Below the pieces are notes generated by a model, which worked only from the letters and a program-made list of their open reading frames with translations, ran no database searches and was not told the DNA's origin. Of a stretch of DNA of 64,000 nucleotides, positions 35,284-52,192 are shown piece after piece. Source of the DNA: Nissolia schottii (lineage: Eukaryota; Streptophyta; Magnoliopsida; Fabales; Fabaceae); assembly GCA_003254905.1 (NCBI GenBank), contig QANU01000247.1, forward strand, positions 602,538 to 666,537, given 5' to 3'. Position 1 is the first letter of the stretch; the number at the start of each line of letters is the position of its first letter. The translations under genes were made by a program, and so were the position numbers.

Positions 35284-36399
35284 GGTCTCCTAGAGTCACA
35301 AACGAATGGGGATGAGAACACAACATTCTCACTGGGAAACTCTAGGCGTAGGACTAAACATTTTTTATTCGATTATGATTCAGGCCGCTCAGGAGGTCTC
35401 TAAGTGTCAATGTATACTAATATTTCTACTTATTTTATTCTTGCTAATCCTGACCAGCTTTATCTACTTTACTAGATGACTGAGAAAATTCTAATATTTA
35501 CCCTATTTATTCGCGCTTTCTATTACTTATTCGTCATGGGTTAGGGGATTACGTAGGCGCATATTATTTATATTTTACAGAGGCGACCTTATGAAGACCT
35601 AATGCCTCACATACATTACATACACATATCACAAACTTATGCATGAAGGGATAGGGGGTTCTTTTACACGCACTAGGATAGCGTCCTTCTTTGCGTTATC
35701 ATGTCCATCATTCTCCTTTGTACCCCGTGGGACCGTCGTCCCCGTTCGGTGTACAACCTACTCCTTTTCCGTATCTTTGACAACTAGGTAGAGCTTATAC
35801 CTATGTAGTAGCGAACCACAAATGCGTTTAGCATAAAAATTGATAGGGAATGACCATCCAACTTGCAGGATGGTAAGGGGCTTGCCCTTTCGACACGGCC
35901 AAGGGTGGACTCGTACGTCATAACTCTTTCATATCTTTCTTGACCTTACTTGCACTCTTAGTGACTTTGACTTACTTTGACATAATAACATTATACTTGG
36001 GACACATATATTTATCTCTGACTTCAACCTTCGCTCAGCGTAAGCCTGCGTTCTCATCATAAACCAATCCATCTGCAAGGATCGGCGAGGGGCTTGTCCA
36101 TTGACATGCCAAGAGAGGGAATTTTCCTATTATATATCTATGTACTTATCTTCAAGGCATACCGGGCCCATTGTGGCCGGAACCTTCTTAAGATCTTACT
36201 TTTTTGCTAAGGTTCATTTATGATCTTTTCACAATTAGGTGATTAACTTCTAGTTATCTAGGTTGTCCTAGCATCCTAATGACACCCATTCTCTCATGAT
36301 GCATAATAACCACAGATACAGTATATAATATACAGTTAATTACTCGTCATACACAAATTAAGATGAGATAGTGCTTGTTGGGATATGTGGGACCCTGAG

Positions 36400-36530
36400 G
36401 ATTTCTCAGGTCGCTTAGCTACCCTGTTAGTAGTCGCTCAGCGACATAGGGTTCTCCAGGTCGCTTAGCGCCCTATCTAGGGTCACTCAGCGAACACTAG
36501 GACCACTCATGTCGCCTAGCGACCTGACGC
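36400..36530. repeat. Cluster of TCGCTNAGCGA-like palindromic motifs
   Basis: GTCGCTTAGC, GTCGCTCAGCGAC, GTCGCTTAGCGC, GTCACTCAGCGAA and GTCGCCTAGCGAC occur within 130 bp. Related GTCGCTCAGCCGC and CCGCTCAG motifs occur at 7550-7710 in copy A. Confidence 0.75.
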
Positions 36531-37369
36531 AAAATCTGTTGTACAACTTTGCTTCTTTACTTGTTCCTTTCATTTTCTCAAACTTTTCTCATGCAATCCT
36601 CTTAGGGTTACTCACAACATATTTCAACAATGCACAAGAAAATACTATAAACTTTCAAAAAACATAAAAACCACATATTCACAACACAACATACAACATA
36701 GCACATTTCATACTATGCTTTACAACATACAACATACAACACATATAAACCACTAGAGTGGTGTTTTGCCTATGTTTACCCACTTGAGAAGAAGGTTTTG
36801 TGTTGGTGAAGAAACTTGGAGTGGAGTCCCAAGAAGCCTTGATGTTCCAAAGCTTTTTGTCACCCTTTCTCCAAAATGAAAAACTTGAGAATGGAGGATG
36901 GAAGATGAGTCTTAGGGAGGAATGAGATGGTGTTCTTCTCTTGGAGGTGAGTGGAAGAATATGAAAGAAAGGATGAGGAGACTTGGGGGTTGTGGGTTCG
37001 ATTTTGGAGAGTAAGGAGACAAGGCAAGAGTGCTCAAATTTTGCAAGCCAAAGAAGTGTGCTTAAGGGCTTGCTTGTTATGTATTTATAGAGGGTTTGGG
37101 AAATGAAAATTGAAGTACCTAAAGCACCAAAATTGTTGCAACGTGCCCCCAGCGCTGTAGCGTCCTTGAATCACTGAACCATTGCAGTGTACCCCTAGCG
37201 CTGAAGTGTCCTACAAAGGATGGGTTATTGATCTGGATGTCCGAGATTGCTCTTTGGAGGAAAGACCCTAACTTGAAAGAGAACTTAAGGATGTTCAACT
37301 TGGTAGAAACCTAGGATAATCAACAATCCAGGTTAGGATTAACAGTGGATGAGGTGATTTTGGGTTTTT

Positions 37370-37565
37370 GGGTGGGTCACATGTGTTGCCATGTGGCGTG
37401 CCACGTGTCAAATGTAACAGACATGTGAGAAGGAATCTCCAACTAAGGGCAGAGACTAAAAACAAATAATTTTTTTTCAGGGACTAAATCCTAACGAAAA
37501 ATGTTACAAGGACCAAACACAAACATTTTAATTTTACAGGAACTTAAAACATAATTAAACCAAAT
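37370..37565. repeat. Half of a Mutator-like inverted-repeat element
   Basis: GGCGTGCCACGTG, CAGAGACTAAAAAC, CAGGGACTAAATCC, AAGGACCAAACAC and TTTACAGGAACTTAAAACATAATTAAACC match, in order, the right arm of the element at 10283-10797. No opposing arm is evident. Confidence 0.5.
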
Positions 37566-38027
37566 ATTTTAAAACCTAATTTCACAAAATCTAAACACAT
37601 TATTTTTTAGGTAAATATCGTGTATTCATCACTAGCAACTGTGACTAATTACCTCGTGATATATTGTTGATCACGGAAAACTTTTTTTTATCTCTGTGGA
37701 TAAGAATTGAATCCAAACCACATGATTAAGGAATAATGTGAGCTACCGTCATACTATACCTCATAATTACATATTATGAAAAAGAGGGATTTACGTGAAA
37801 AAATATTTTTTATTATATTTTTTTTAAGTAAAAGAAAGATATTTTTTTTGGTCAAATAAGATAAAGTAAACAAGAAAAGTTAAACAAACAAATAAAAAGA
37901 ATAAAAGAGAAGAAAAATAAAAAAACGACAAAAAGAAAAGAAAAAGGGATTGAAAATTGTGTCCGAAGGCATCAAAGCATCAAAGTCTTTTTTTACTTTT
38001 AATTTTTCATCTCAAATTTCCAATTTA
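37566..38027. other. AT-rich upstream region of the CK2 gene
   Basis: No clear TATA box. A-rich sequence at 37855-37950 is probably 5' untranslated region. An upstream in-frame ATG at 37950 exists, but the family-typical start is at 38028. Confidence 0.45.
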
Positions 38028-43866
<5,839 letters not shown>

Positions 43867-45045
43867 GTTGCTGATGCTTGATGAAATATAGTGCTTTCTC
43901 TTTGGGCTGGGGCTCTTCTCTAGATGATTGAATTGTTTATTCTGGTCGAACTTGCTTTTAGGAGATTCTGTCTCTGTTCTGTTGTAAAACTCAGTTTCAT
44001 TAGCCTTTTTCCCATTTCCTTTTTTTTTTTTTGGGTTTTGGTATTGGTTTTTGCTTGTCTTGTTTTTTCTTTTGAAAATTCAGGTCTCAACAGTTAGATT
44101 TGATTGTGTGCTCCTAATTTGGAAATTAATTCTTGATTCAATTTGAGTTTTATGCATGTTTGTTTTAACATGACTGTTTGAAGTCAAATTTCTGTTTCAG
44201 AAACTTATAGTTTTTTGGGTATGAGTAATGCAATTTTAACTTATTAGACAACCTTGAGACTTCACCCACGAAGGTGTAGGGTCCACCATGGTGGGGTCTA
44301 CATAAACTCCACACCATTGTGATTGAGGTGGTCTCAAAGTTGGCCACAATGTTTGTCAAACTATCATTATTCTTTTGGGTACAACTTAGATGGGTAGTGC
44401 TAAAAAGTTGGACGAACTAGTTCTCATCTGTTACCGAATCCCATTTGAAATGTTGAAACCTGTACATGCAAAAGATTAATTGGCTATTACACTACCTTAG
44501 TCTAGCATCTTGTCTGAAAATGTGTATGAAATGAAGCAGCTGGATCTTTGAATATACCTTGGTTCTATGATATACTCTGTCATCTGACATTAGTAAAAGT
44601 ACGGCACTTGCAAGCTTTTATTTAGAGTTGTGTTTGTATTTATTTTTCTTGTGGGACATCTAAGACTGATGTTTTATTTACCATTGGATAAGATTTTAAT
44701 GGGTTGAGGTCTCATTAAGATTCTATTCAACGGTGGATGAGATATTAGTTATTTTGATGTCTAATAGAAAATGAGTATTTTTCTTTATCGTTTGTTCTGC
44801 CGTTTTGCGGTCAACTTTTCACTTCAATTGTTGGCTCCTTGTTTTCTTATCTCCCTTCCTTTTTGGTTACCTGGGTTCTGCCATTTGCATTCAATTTTTT
44901 TGGGGTCATTTTGACCCTTAACATTTGAAAATATGTAGGATTAACATGTTTTGGGTTTATAAAATGACAAGCCCAAGTCTACTGGATTAAGAGCCCAATG
45001 CCAGGATCCTAATCTGGGTTAGGACCCAGCCCATTTGATCTATTT
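43867..45045. other. 3' flank of the CK2 gene
   Basis: Includes the CK2 3' untranslated region. A short hairpin (CAACCTTGAGAC at 44249-44260 against GTCTCAAAGTTGG at 44331-44343) may be a small MITE. No gene is seen. Confidence 0.5.
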
Positions 45046-45052
45046 TGTTAAA

Positions 45053-45355
45053 AGGGTTAATATTTTATTTGGTTCCTAGACTTTACATTTGTGTCTTAGT
45101 TGATCTCAATTTTAAAAAAGTGACATGTTAGTCATTGAATTTTGCAAATATTGGATTCGTTAATCCCTATCTTATGTCCTAAGAAGAAATAATTAGAATG
45201 TATAAGGACTACTTAGGGTAATATAATGAATGTGCAAGATTACTGAGTGAAATAAGTCAAACGTTTACAAAGTCTATGACTAACTTGTTACTTTTTTAAG
45301 TTGAAGGACTAATTAGGACAATGATATAAGGTCTATAGACTAGAGTATTAACCCT
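45053..45355. mobile_element. 303-bp MITE with target duplication
   Basis: The ends AGGGTTAATA and TATTAACCCT are inverted, and the arms match for about 85 bp (AAAAAAGTGACATGTTAGTCA against TGACTAACTTGTTACTTTTTT). TGTTAAA flanks both ends (45046-45052 and 45356-45362). The duplication can be read as 7 or 8 bp, which would favour a hAT-type origin, but this is uncertain. Confidence 0.8.
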
Positions 45356-45362
45356 TGTTAAA

Positions 45363-46760
45363 ATAATGTTATAAATTCATGATTATTGCGATTAGAAATT
45401 TTGATGGATATCGTGCGCGGGTAGTTAGATGAAAGTAGAGGTTATTTATTCTAATTTACTCATTCAAAGACGTTATATAATTTATTTTTATAGTAGGTGG
45501 ACTTGACTTGCGTTAGGTTAAGGAAAGTTTAGTGTATTTTAGATGCTAGTTATTTTGATTACAAGAAAGACTAACTATGCTACACTGTTTCTACACTACA
45601 CTTTCAACAAAAGGTTAACTTTTTAGCAAAAGATTCTAGTTGTTAAGGTTTTCTTTTTGTGCTAAATATTTGAACGGTAGGGAATGGGATTGTGTAATTA
45701 GAACTGTGACGTACGGTTGAGACGATCTCAATTCTCTAGGCTTTTTTCAAGAAAACGATGAGTTTATTCTTCGCTGGTATTCCTTTGTGTATATATCTGA
45801 AATAAAAATCCATGTATCATGTTTGTGCCATTGCCATATAATAATTTCAATGTCTATCAATCTTTTCTCCCAAAACTTTCGGTCACTAACAGTTATTTTA
45901 TCCACTCCACCGAAAGCATCCTGAAAAAGAGGGTGATAGGAAATTGAAAGGGTAGTGTAGTAGTACTAGTAGTTAATTGGTGTGTAACAGAAGGTGGGAT
46001 TTTTCAACCTTCTTACGCAACTCATCCATTTATGGCTCTCTCCACCTCAATTATACAAGTGTGTATACGTTGCTGGATATGTGGTGTGTAGTGTTGGATT
46101 CTTTTTTGATCCACTTGGAGGTTCCCTTAACTCGCTGACCTATGAAATGGTGCACTTTTATGTCCCTTGTATATTTATTCGGAAAATTTACTTTTATATG
46201 CCCTAAGCTAAGTTTAATTCTTAAAATATGGTTTAACCAAGAAATTTACGAATGTATAGGTCTGATGTGGCGATTTCAGCATTGTAATTTTTTTTTTAAA
46301 TGAGGCTAAAATCACTACTTCTTATAGCGATTTCAGCCCCTAGATTTTTTTTTTGAAAGGGGCTGAAATCGCCATACCCTTAAGTGATTTCAGGACTTGT
46401 AGCACTTGCCTCGGTGCATGTCTCTGCACCTACGCTCATGCACCGCTGTCTCCTCATCCTGAAATCACTGCTGACTATGGTGATTTTAGGTCCTTTTTTT
46501 TAAAAAAAAAATTCTAAAATTGCCTTACACTATGGCGATTTCAGAATTTTCCTCCCATACGTTTGTAAATTAAGTTTTTCATCCATTTTTTTGATAACCA
46601 ACCCCATACAACTCCATACATATGTACAAACCCCGATTTCACCATTTAGATTTAGATTACCCTGCTGCCACGATTTATAAACCTTGCAAGAAAAAAGTTA
46701 TACAACCTCAGCCAAATCCCTTGATAAAAAATACAATCATGAGTGACATACCTCCTAATG
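45363..46760. other. Intergenic sequence with GCGATTTCAG repeats
   Basis: No gene is supported. From 46269 to 46544 the motif GCGATTTCAG (or GTGATTTCAG) occurs at least six times in both orientations. AGCGATTTCAGCCCC (46326-46340) and GGGGCTGAAATCGC (46359-46372) form a hairpin. Confidence 0.55.
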
Positions 46761-48180
46761 TTTTCTTACCTTCCCTTCTTAAATGATTTGTCGGAGACAA
46801 TCATGTCAAGAGTTGACGTTCATATAGTTAGAAGATGCAGGTCACTCTTCAACACCTTTCTCTGCTTTAGGCACACCGGCTTGGTTTTCAGTTGTTTATG
46901 TTAACAATGAGAATGTTTGCTTTAGATTCTCACTCGCAGGATTAGACAACCATATTTTCATTTGGAATCCAACAACCAAAATGTTCAGAATCATTGATGA
47001 TCCAGTTATGGATCATAAGTATTTATTCATTTTCATGTACGCTTTTGGATATCTTCATGATTCGCTCAAATACCGTGTGGTTCAGGTTTTCAAAAAAAAA
47101 CCTGGTGCCAAACCCCATTGGTACAAGATTTACAACTCTTTAGCGCATCAATGGGGTGACGCAGGAGAACTTTGTGGGGTAAATATTGACAAACTTGGAT
47201 ATGAGAGCATAATCGTCAGAGGCATAGTTATTAAAATCGCGATTTAACACGTAAAATCGTACGATTTTATGAGTTTAGGTTGTAAAATCGAGCTAACTCG
47301 CATGTAAACTCGCGTAAACTCGCATAAAATCGCGAGTTTACTCCCGATTTTATGAGTTTACCACACAGGCAGTTTTTTTTTTTTAAGAAACAAAACAAGT
47401 TTTATATTGTTTTCCATAACTATGAGTTTTTGGATTTAGGTCATTTAAGTATTTTAAAGTTATCATTTATAGTTGCGCCTACAATCGTGCTCCATTGTGC
47501 TCCGTCGCTAATCCGTCGTATGTATTTCATCCTTTGCTCAGGGATCTTTCCCACCAGGGTGCGTGACCTCTGCATTGCTATTTGTGCTTTAGTGTTCTAT
47601 ATTGAAGACATCATCGTCACAAATTCGCTTCTTGTGATGTTCAGTAGTCAATACTATGTATTATGTTATATGTATTATGTATGAATTGAACTTAGAACTC
47701 ATATATTTCATCTTTATTTGTGCTTTGTTATGAATATAAATGTATTTATGAATTTCAAGTTTTATTAAATATATTTTTGTAGCATAATAATTTTTTAAAA
47801 TATTTTTTTAATATTTTTTTAATAATAGGTAAACTCGTACGAGTTTACGATCCTAGTTTACGATCCGAGTTTACGGAGGCTCCACGAGTTTACTTAAACT
47901 CGCGAGTTTGATAACCATGGTCAGAGGTGTGTCATATTGGATGAACAAGTGTCGTCTGAACCTCAAGACTCCTTTGTCAATTTTAGCAAGTACCTTACAT
48001 GACGGAAAAGTTGATGAAGAAATGTCAATTCCAGATGTAGCCAAAAAATACTACAACGAGGTAGTTCTATTTAGTGACGCATTGGGGGTATATCTCATAT
48101 ATACAATTACTCTCCCGTGACTTATACTGTTGATGTTTGGAGGATATTCAATGGTCACGGTCAAGTTATGTGATGAATCA
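46760..48180 (+). pseudogene. F-box-type protein relic, split by a transposon
   Basis: A degenerate F-box-like start (LSETIMSRVDVHIVRRCRSLFN in shifting frames) is followed by an F-box-associated segment: VCFRFSLAGLDNHIFIWNPTTK, MFRIIDDP, FGYLHDSLKYRVVQV, WYKIYNSLAHQWGD, GVNIDKLGYESIIVRG. The frame is then interrupted at 47223 by a 697-bp transposon and resumes at 47928 (VSYWMNKCRLNLKTPLSILA). The WNP..K and YRVVQV patterns are typical of F-box-associated domains of SCF ubiquitin ligases. Removing the transposon and one copy of the duplicated target (705 bp) would restore one frame across the gap, but frameshifts at both ends of the gene show it was, or became, dead anyway. Confidence 0.68.
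47215..47927. mobile_element. hAT-like non-autonomous element with 8-bp target duplication
   Basis: The element is 47223-47919 (697 bp). GTCAGAGG occurs immediately before it (47215-47222) and immediately after it (47920-47927), a perfect 8-bp duplication as made by hAT transposases. The ends are inverted: CATAGTTATTAAAATCGCG on the left and, by complement, CATGGTTATCAAACTCGCG on the right. Both subterminal regions repeat AAACTCG/AAAATCG motifs. The inner frame (47352-47684) is not recognised. Confidence 0.87.
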
Positions 48181-49624
48181 GGTTAATGTATGTCAAGTAT
48201 TTGAATGTTTGGAGGCCTTTTTGTGTGCAAGTTAACAATATTAATGAACAAGCCTCATTTCCAAGAAATATAGTTACTCATCCAAATACCATGCTTTTAT
48301 AAACTATACGGAACTTTTTCATCAAACCAAGCATAGACTTACAATCATCATTCCCATTGGAAAAGAAGTGTAAGTAATGCAATCACCACTAAATTAAAGT
48401 TCTCTAAACCTCGGACTTTACATTGAACAAAACGAAGTGTGTTCAATAAAGTAATAGAATGGGAATAAAAAAACCCTAAGCCCTATTGCATGGTTGGATT
48501 AGTACTTGATTACGTACTTGCGCCAAAATGTGACATGAAATCACGGATGGGAGACACGAGAATACAACTGGACCAAAGCATGTTCATTTGGTTTCACTAC
48601 TGAATATTACTTGGAGGCTACAAAATCTATTGGAAATGTTGACATCTTCAGTAGGCAATGATACCTAAGATATGAGCTACATGATCCTATAATGAAAAGG
48701 CAAATCACACAGAGTTTTTTTTGTCAGTGGAGTACTTTGAACTTGCTTCAAGAAATATAACTACAAATATGTCAGATATAGACTAAGAGTGGATCAAAAA
48801 GTTGAACAATAAATCATAAAGAGAATGATGCAATAATTAACGTAAGGGGTATTTTTCAACTAAAAAACACAACACTTACCTATACCCAAGTTAAACCTTG
48901 AAGCTACATGCTAGTAATTGTTGGATAGTACGAAATCAATTTTTATAATTTTATATTAATATGTAAATGTTGATTGAGGCATTAGATAACTTACGTTTGA
49001 CTAAAATGTAAGTTTAATTCATTTATTTTAGTTGGTTTGAAGCACTCTCCATTAGTTTTTTTTTTTTTCAAACGTAATTTGGAACTATGTTTATTTACTA
49101 GCTATCCAATAAGGATAAAAGTAATATATAATAATTATTTTTTACTTTAAAATTATAAAATCAATATTAAAATGAAATAATTTAATTCATTAAAACAAAC
49201 TAATATAAATAAACAGACTGTGTATTTATTGGACAAAAACTTAAGTACAAAAATCAAAGTATTCATGCGGGTGGGATAAGAGACAGTACAATCATATTAG
49301 AAAATTAAATGGCACGAAGTCGGCTTGGCTTATTATTTTTTGGGCATCTAATTTTAGCTTGCTTCATGGTCGTTGTTAAAAAAGATAATTAGCGACGGAT
49401 TTAGACACAATAGTCCCTTCCATTGATCAAGCAATCCATCCTCAATCCCAAATTTGGCTTCTGCTTTTCATTTATTCCAACCCCAACCACAGGTGAGAAA
49501 AACAAACCCAACACAGAAGGGACCCGCACAGACTCCTGTAAACACATGGAAGAGAAGAAACGATCACACGAGGTGATAAAAAGACTCTACGACGTCGCCC
49601 CTAGCACAAAAACCTAGCAAGAGT
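48181..49624. other. AT-rich spacer
   Basis: No gene is supported. Poly-A/T tracts and degenerate sequence follow the F-box relic. Confidence 0.5.
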
Positions 49625-50064
49625 TATAACACCCTAACTAGCTAGCTTATGCTTAAGTCATAAGCATCACATACTAGGTTGTTATCTGCTTGGTGGAAAT
49701 ACTTATAGTCTTATGAAATACTTGTTATGTAGAAAATATGAACCCCTTTTTTGAATGTTTTTTTACTTTAAGGCATAAAATATGAGCTGCGCTTAAGACT
49801 GAACATATAGTACAAGCGATAAAGCCTTAAGACGTAATGGTTCTTAAGCAAATATAAAGATAATCAAACAAATAAACAAGCATATGGTCTATCAAGCAAA
49901 ATCATGGGTATATTACATAATTTACATAGCAGTCAATATTTACATATAGCAGTTATGTGATACTTATCGTCATTTAATTACAACTCAAATATATACACCT
50001 AAGGGTTTTTGGCTTAGCCCACACAAAACTTCTACACGGTTGACCGTCTAATATCAGCTGCTAT

Positions 50065-50650
50065 TTAAAGAATGGTCCTTTCCTGTTCTTCGGGATCCTC
50101 CTCAGGATCTTCCTCTTCCTCTTCAACCTCCCATTCCTCTTCTTCTGGATCCTCACCCTCTTCTTCATCTTTTTCTCCTTCTCTCTCTCTAGGATCTTCT
50201 TCCATGGGTTCCTCCTCGTTCTCATTTTCCTTTTCTCTGTCTAGGAAGTCAAGAACCGATGAGTCATTTTCCTCATCAGAATCCCATGCAGACTCAGGAA
50301 TAATGGATAGACTCGGGGAACTCCTAGAGGGTCCTGCTTCGTCGTCATGAGTGCGAGGAGCCAGTTGACGTTGAATTGGACGAGGAACCCGCTTCCTAGC
50401 GCCATGTCGAATCTGTAGATGGGCTAGGGGTATTCTTGCAGGAACCGAATTTGGATCCATTTCTACATCCTTCTCGTAGGGTGCAGGTTCTTCATTGTTG
50501 ACAGGAGCAGGAGGCTACATGTCAGAGCTCATATATGGACCAGAAGGAGGTGCAATGATTGGTGGAAGAGGAGCTTCCCAAGCATCAGCTGGTATGTAGG
50601 TGTAAGCCTCCGTGATAATCCCGATAATAGGGTCAATCCATGCATCACTA
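50065..50650 (-). pseudogene. LTR-borne basic/acidic open frame, copy C
   Basis: Read downwards from about 50650: AWIDPIIGIITEAYTYIPADAW, one stop (about 50517), then EEPAPYEKDVEMDPNSVPA, a basic core (IRHGARKRV, IQRQLAPRTHDDEAGPS), SIIPESAWDSDEENDSSVL and a long Glu/Asp tail ending PEEDPEEQERTIL. From the Met at 50460 the frame is open for 131 residues. It aligns along its whole length with the frame in copy B, including ITE-x-YTY-x-P-x-DA, EPAPYEKD, ARKRV, QLAP-x-THDD and EEDPEEQ. The family is unknown to me. The charge pattern suggests a nucleic-acid- or histone-binding protein, but that is only inference. Confidence 0.6.
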
Positions 50651-50918
50651 ACCCAACATCTATCACATAATACATGATATTTTCATATATTCACATACAA
50701 TACTTAGAAGTCACCAAAGTCACCAAGGAGGTGAGTAAGCTAGGTTTACCCACTTCCTAAGAGTTTTTGTTGATAGTGAGGATGGTGAGAAAACGTTTCC
50801 AAGAGTGCATAGCTTTTCCTTGCTAATCCCCAGCTATGGTAGTGTAACGATAGAGTGCACAAACGGAATGCATTTAAGCAAAAGCTAAGAAATGAGAAAA
50901 TGAAAGCCATGGAGGGGC

Positions 50919-50927
50919 TTTTTATAG
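50919..50927 (-). promoter_or_regulatory. LTR TATA box, copy C
   Basis: TATAAAAAG on the minus strand in a GGCC-rich context, upstream of the LTR-borne frame at 50650-50065. Copies A and B have TATA-like sites at the equivalent place. Confidence 0.55.
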
Positions 50928-51470
50928 GCCTCATGGCCGTGGCTTTTCATTCATATTTTGGCCAAATTTTGGTAATAAAATAAAGAAAAAAGAAAAAGAA
51001 ATGAAATTGGATAAGGATGCTTAGGTGGATGAGTTACCATCCTTGACCGTGTTGACTTTCTTTGGCTTTTGTGTGTGTGTGTATGAGAGAGAGAACCGTG
51101 GGAGAGATCATGTTTGATTGTGTTTGGTCGTTATCTGTTTGTGTACTTCGTGTACGGGTGTCCTAAAAATATTCCGATCACACCATTGTGATCTACTAAT
51201 TTTCCTAATATGGAATTTAAGTATATCCAAGGTATTTGTAATTTTTCTTTTGTAAAAATGTACTTTACGAATACTTTTGACGGACAATTAAATTCCAGTG
51301 ATGAAAGGTAATAAATTTGGTGTCTGCGAATTTTTGCGAAATCACGAACTATTACCTTTATGGACGTTTTTGACATAAGAATTTATGTTTCAAAATTTTT
51401 ATCTAAACAGAGGGCTTGTATACGTATTTATTTGGCGAGATTTTCACTAAGGAAAAAGCGGGATATTACA

Positions 51471-52192
51471 TTTCTCATGATCATCATAGCACATAGTCGT
51501 ACTCTTAGTGTTGTTTTATCCGTAGCATGCACATAGTTCACAAACTTATGCATGAGGGAATAGGGATTTCTCTTACGTGCCTTGTGATAGCGTCCTTCTT
51601 GAGTCCTTTCTCCTTCGTATATCGTGGAACCATGTTCCCGTTTGGTTACGACCTTCTTCTGTTTCCGTATCGTTGACGACCAGGCATCGCTATAATCTGA
51701 GTGGTAGCGAACCACGGATGCACGATGGCATACTTCATCGAACAACAATGGGAAGAACCATCCTACTTGTGGGATGGCGAGGGGCCTGCCCTATCGACGC
51801 GACCAGGAGTGGACTCATTCGCGTTTGATCAATTTTGATCATGTTTGATCGTGTTTTGTCCCTAATTGTTAGTGTACCGATGCCCTAAAATTTTTTTGGA
51901 CATACCGTTGTGATTTATTAATTTGTCCTTATTACTTATGTAATTTTATTTGGGCATTCTTAAATTTATTTTCATATTAGTGTATTTTACGGACTCCCTT
52001 AAGTCGTAATTAAATTTTAATAGTAACCGGAAATCGATTCGGACCTCACAAGAGTCCACGAAATCGCCCAATTACTATTTTTAACTAATATTTTAAAGAT
52101 TAAAGTTAATGATTAAATTTTTCAATCTTATTAATTTATTCTTATTTATTTATTATGAGAAATCTTCGTAAGGGAAAAATCGGGATGTTACA
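51471..52192 (-). mobile_element. TGTAACA-family LTR, copy D (internally deleted)
   Basis: 51500-51820 matches 35640-35920 of copy B (ATGCATGAGGGAATAGG, GATAGCGTCCTTCTT, TAGCGAACCAC). Then it jumps to the U3 end (GGACATACCGTTGTGAT, GGGAAAAATCGGGATGTTACA), finishing at 52192. Its 3' part is missing; copy C abuts it at 51470. Confidence 0.62.

Larger units (their letters stand above)
34233..37140 (-). mobile_element. TGTAACA-family LTR, copy B (5'-truncated)
   Basis: On the plus strand it begins TGTAACACTCTAGCTAGC, which is the 3' end of the minus-oriented LTR (complement ...AGTGTTACA). A TATA box (CTATAAATAC, complement of 37081-37090) lies near the right edge. The U3 seen in copies A, C and D beyond the TATA box is missing and unrelated sequence follows. 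It carries the open-frame relic at 34711-35283 and TCGCTNAGCGA-like motifs at 36400-36530. Long stretches match copies A, C and D. Confidence 0.68.
49625..51470 (-). mobile_element. TGTAACA-family LTR, copy C
   Basis: The plus-strand left end TATAACACCCTAACTAGCTAGC matches copy B's TGTAACACTCTAGCTAGC, and the right end GGGATATTACA matches GGGATGTTACA of copies A and D. On the minus strand this is a 1.85-kb LTR with a TATA box (TATAAAAAG, complement of 50919-50927) about 550 bp from its 5' end. It carries the better preserved copy of the LTR-borne open frame. Confidence 0.72.

Noticed and set aside
36400..36530. CRISPR-like array of short repeats
   Set aside because: Repeats are imperfect palindromes with irregular spacing inside a plant LTR; no cas genes and not a prokaryotic context.
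37950..38027. Upstream in-frame ATG of the CK2 gene
   Set aside because: It would add 26 residues ([15 protein letters not shown]...) before the family-typical MAIRTF start; the stretch before 38028 is A/T-rich leader-like sequence.
50072..50350. Ser-rich 92-residue plus-strand frame
   Set aside because: It is the reverse-strand shadow of the acidic Glu-rich tail of the LTR-borne frame.
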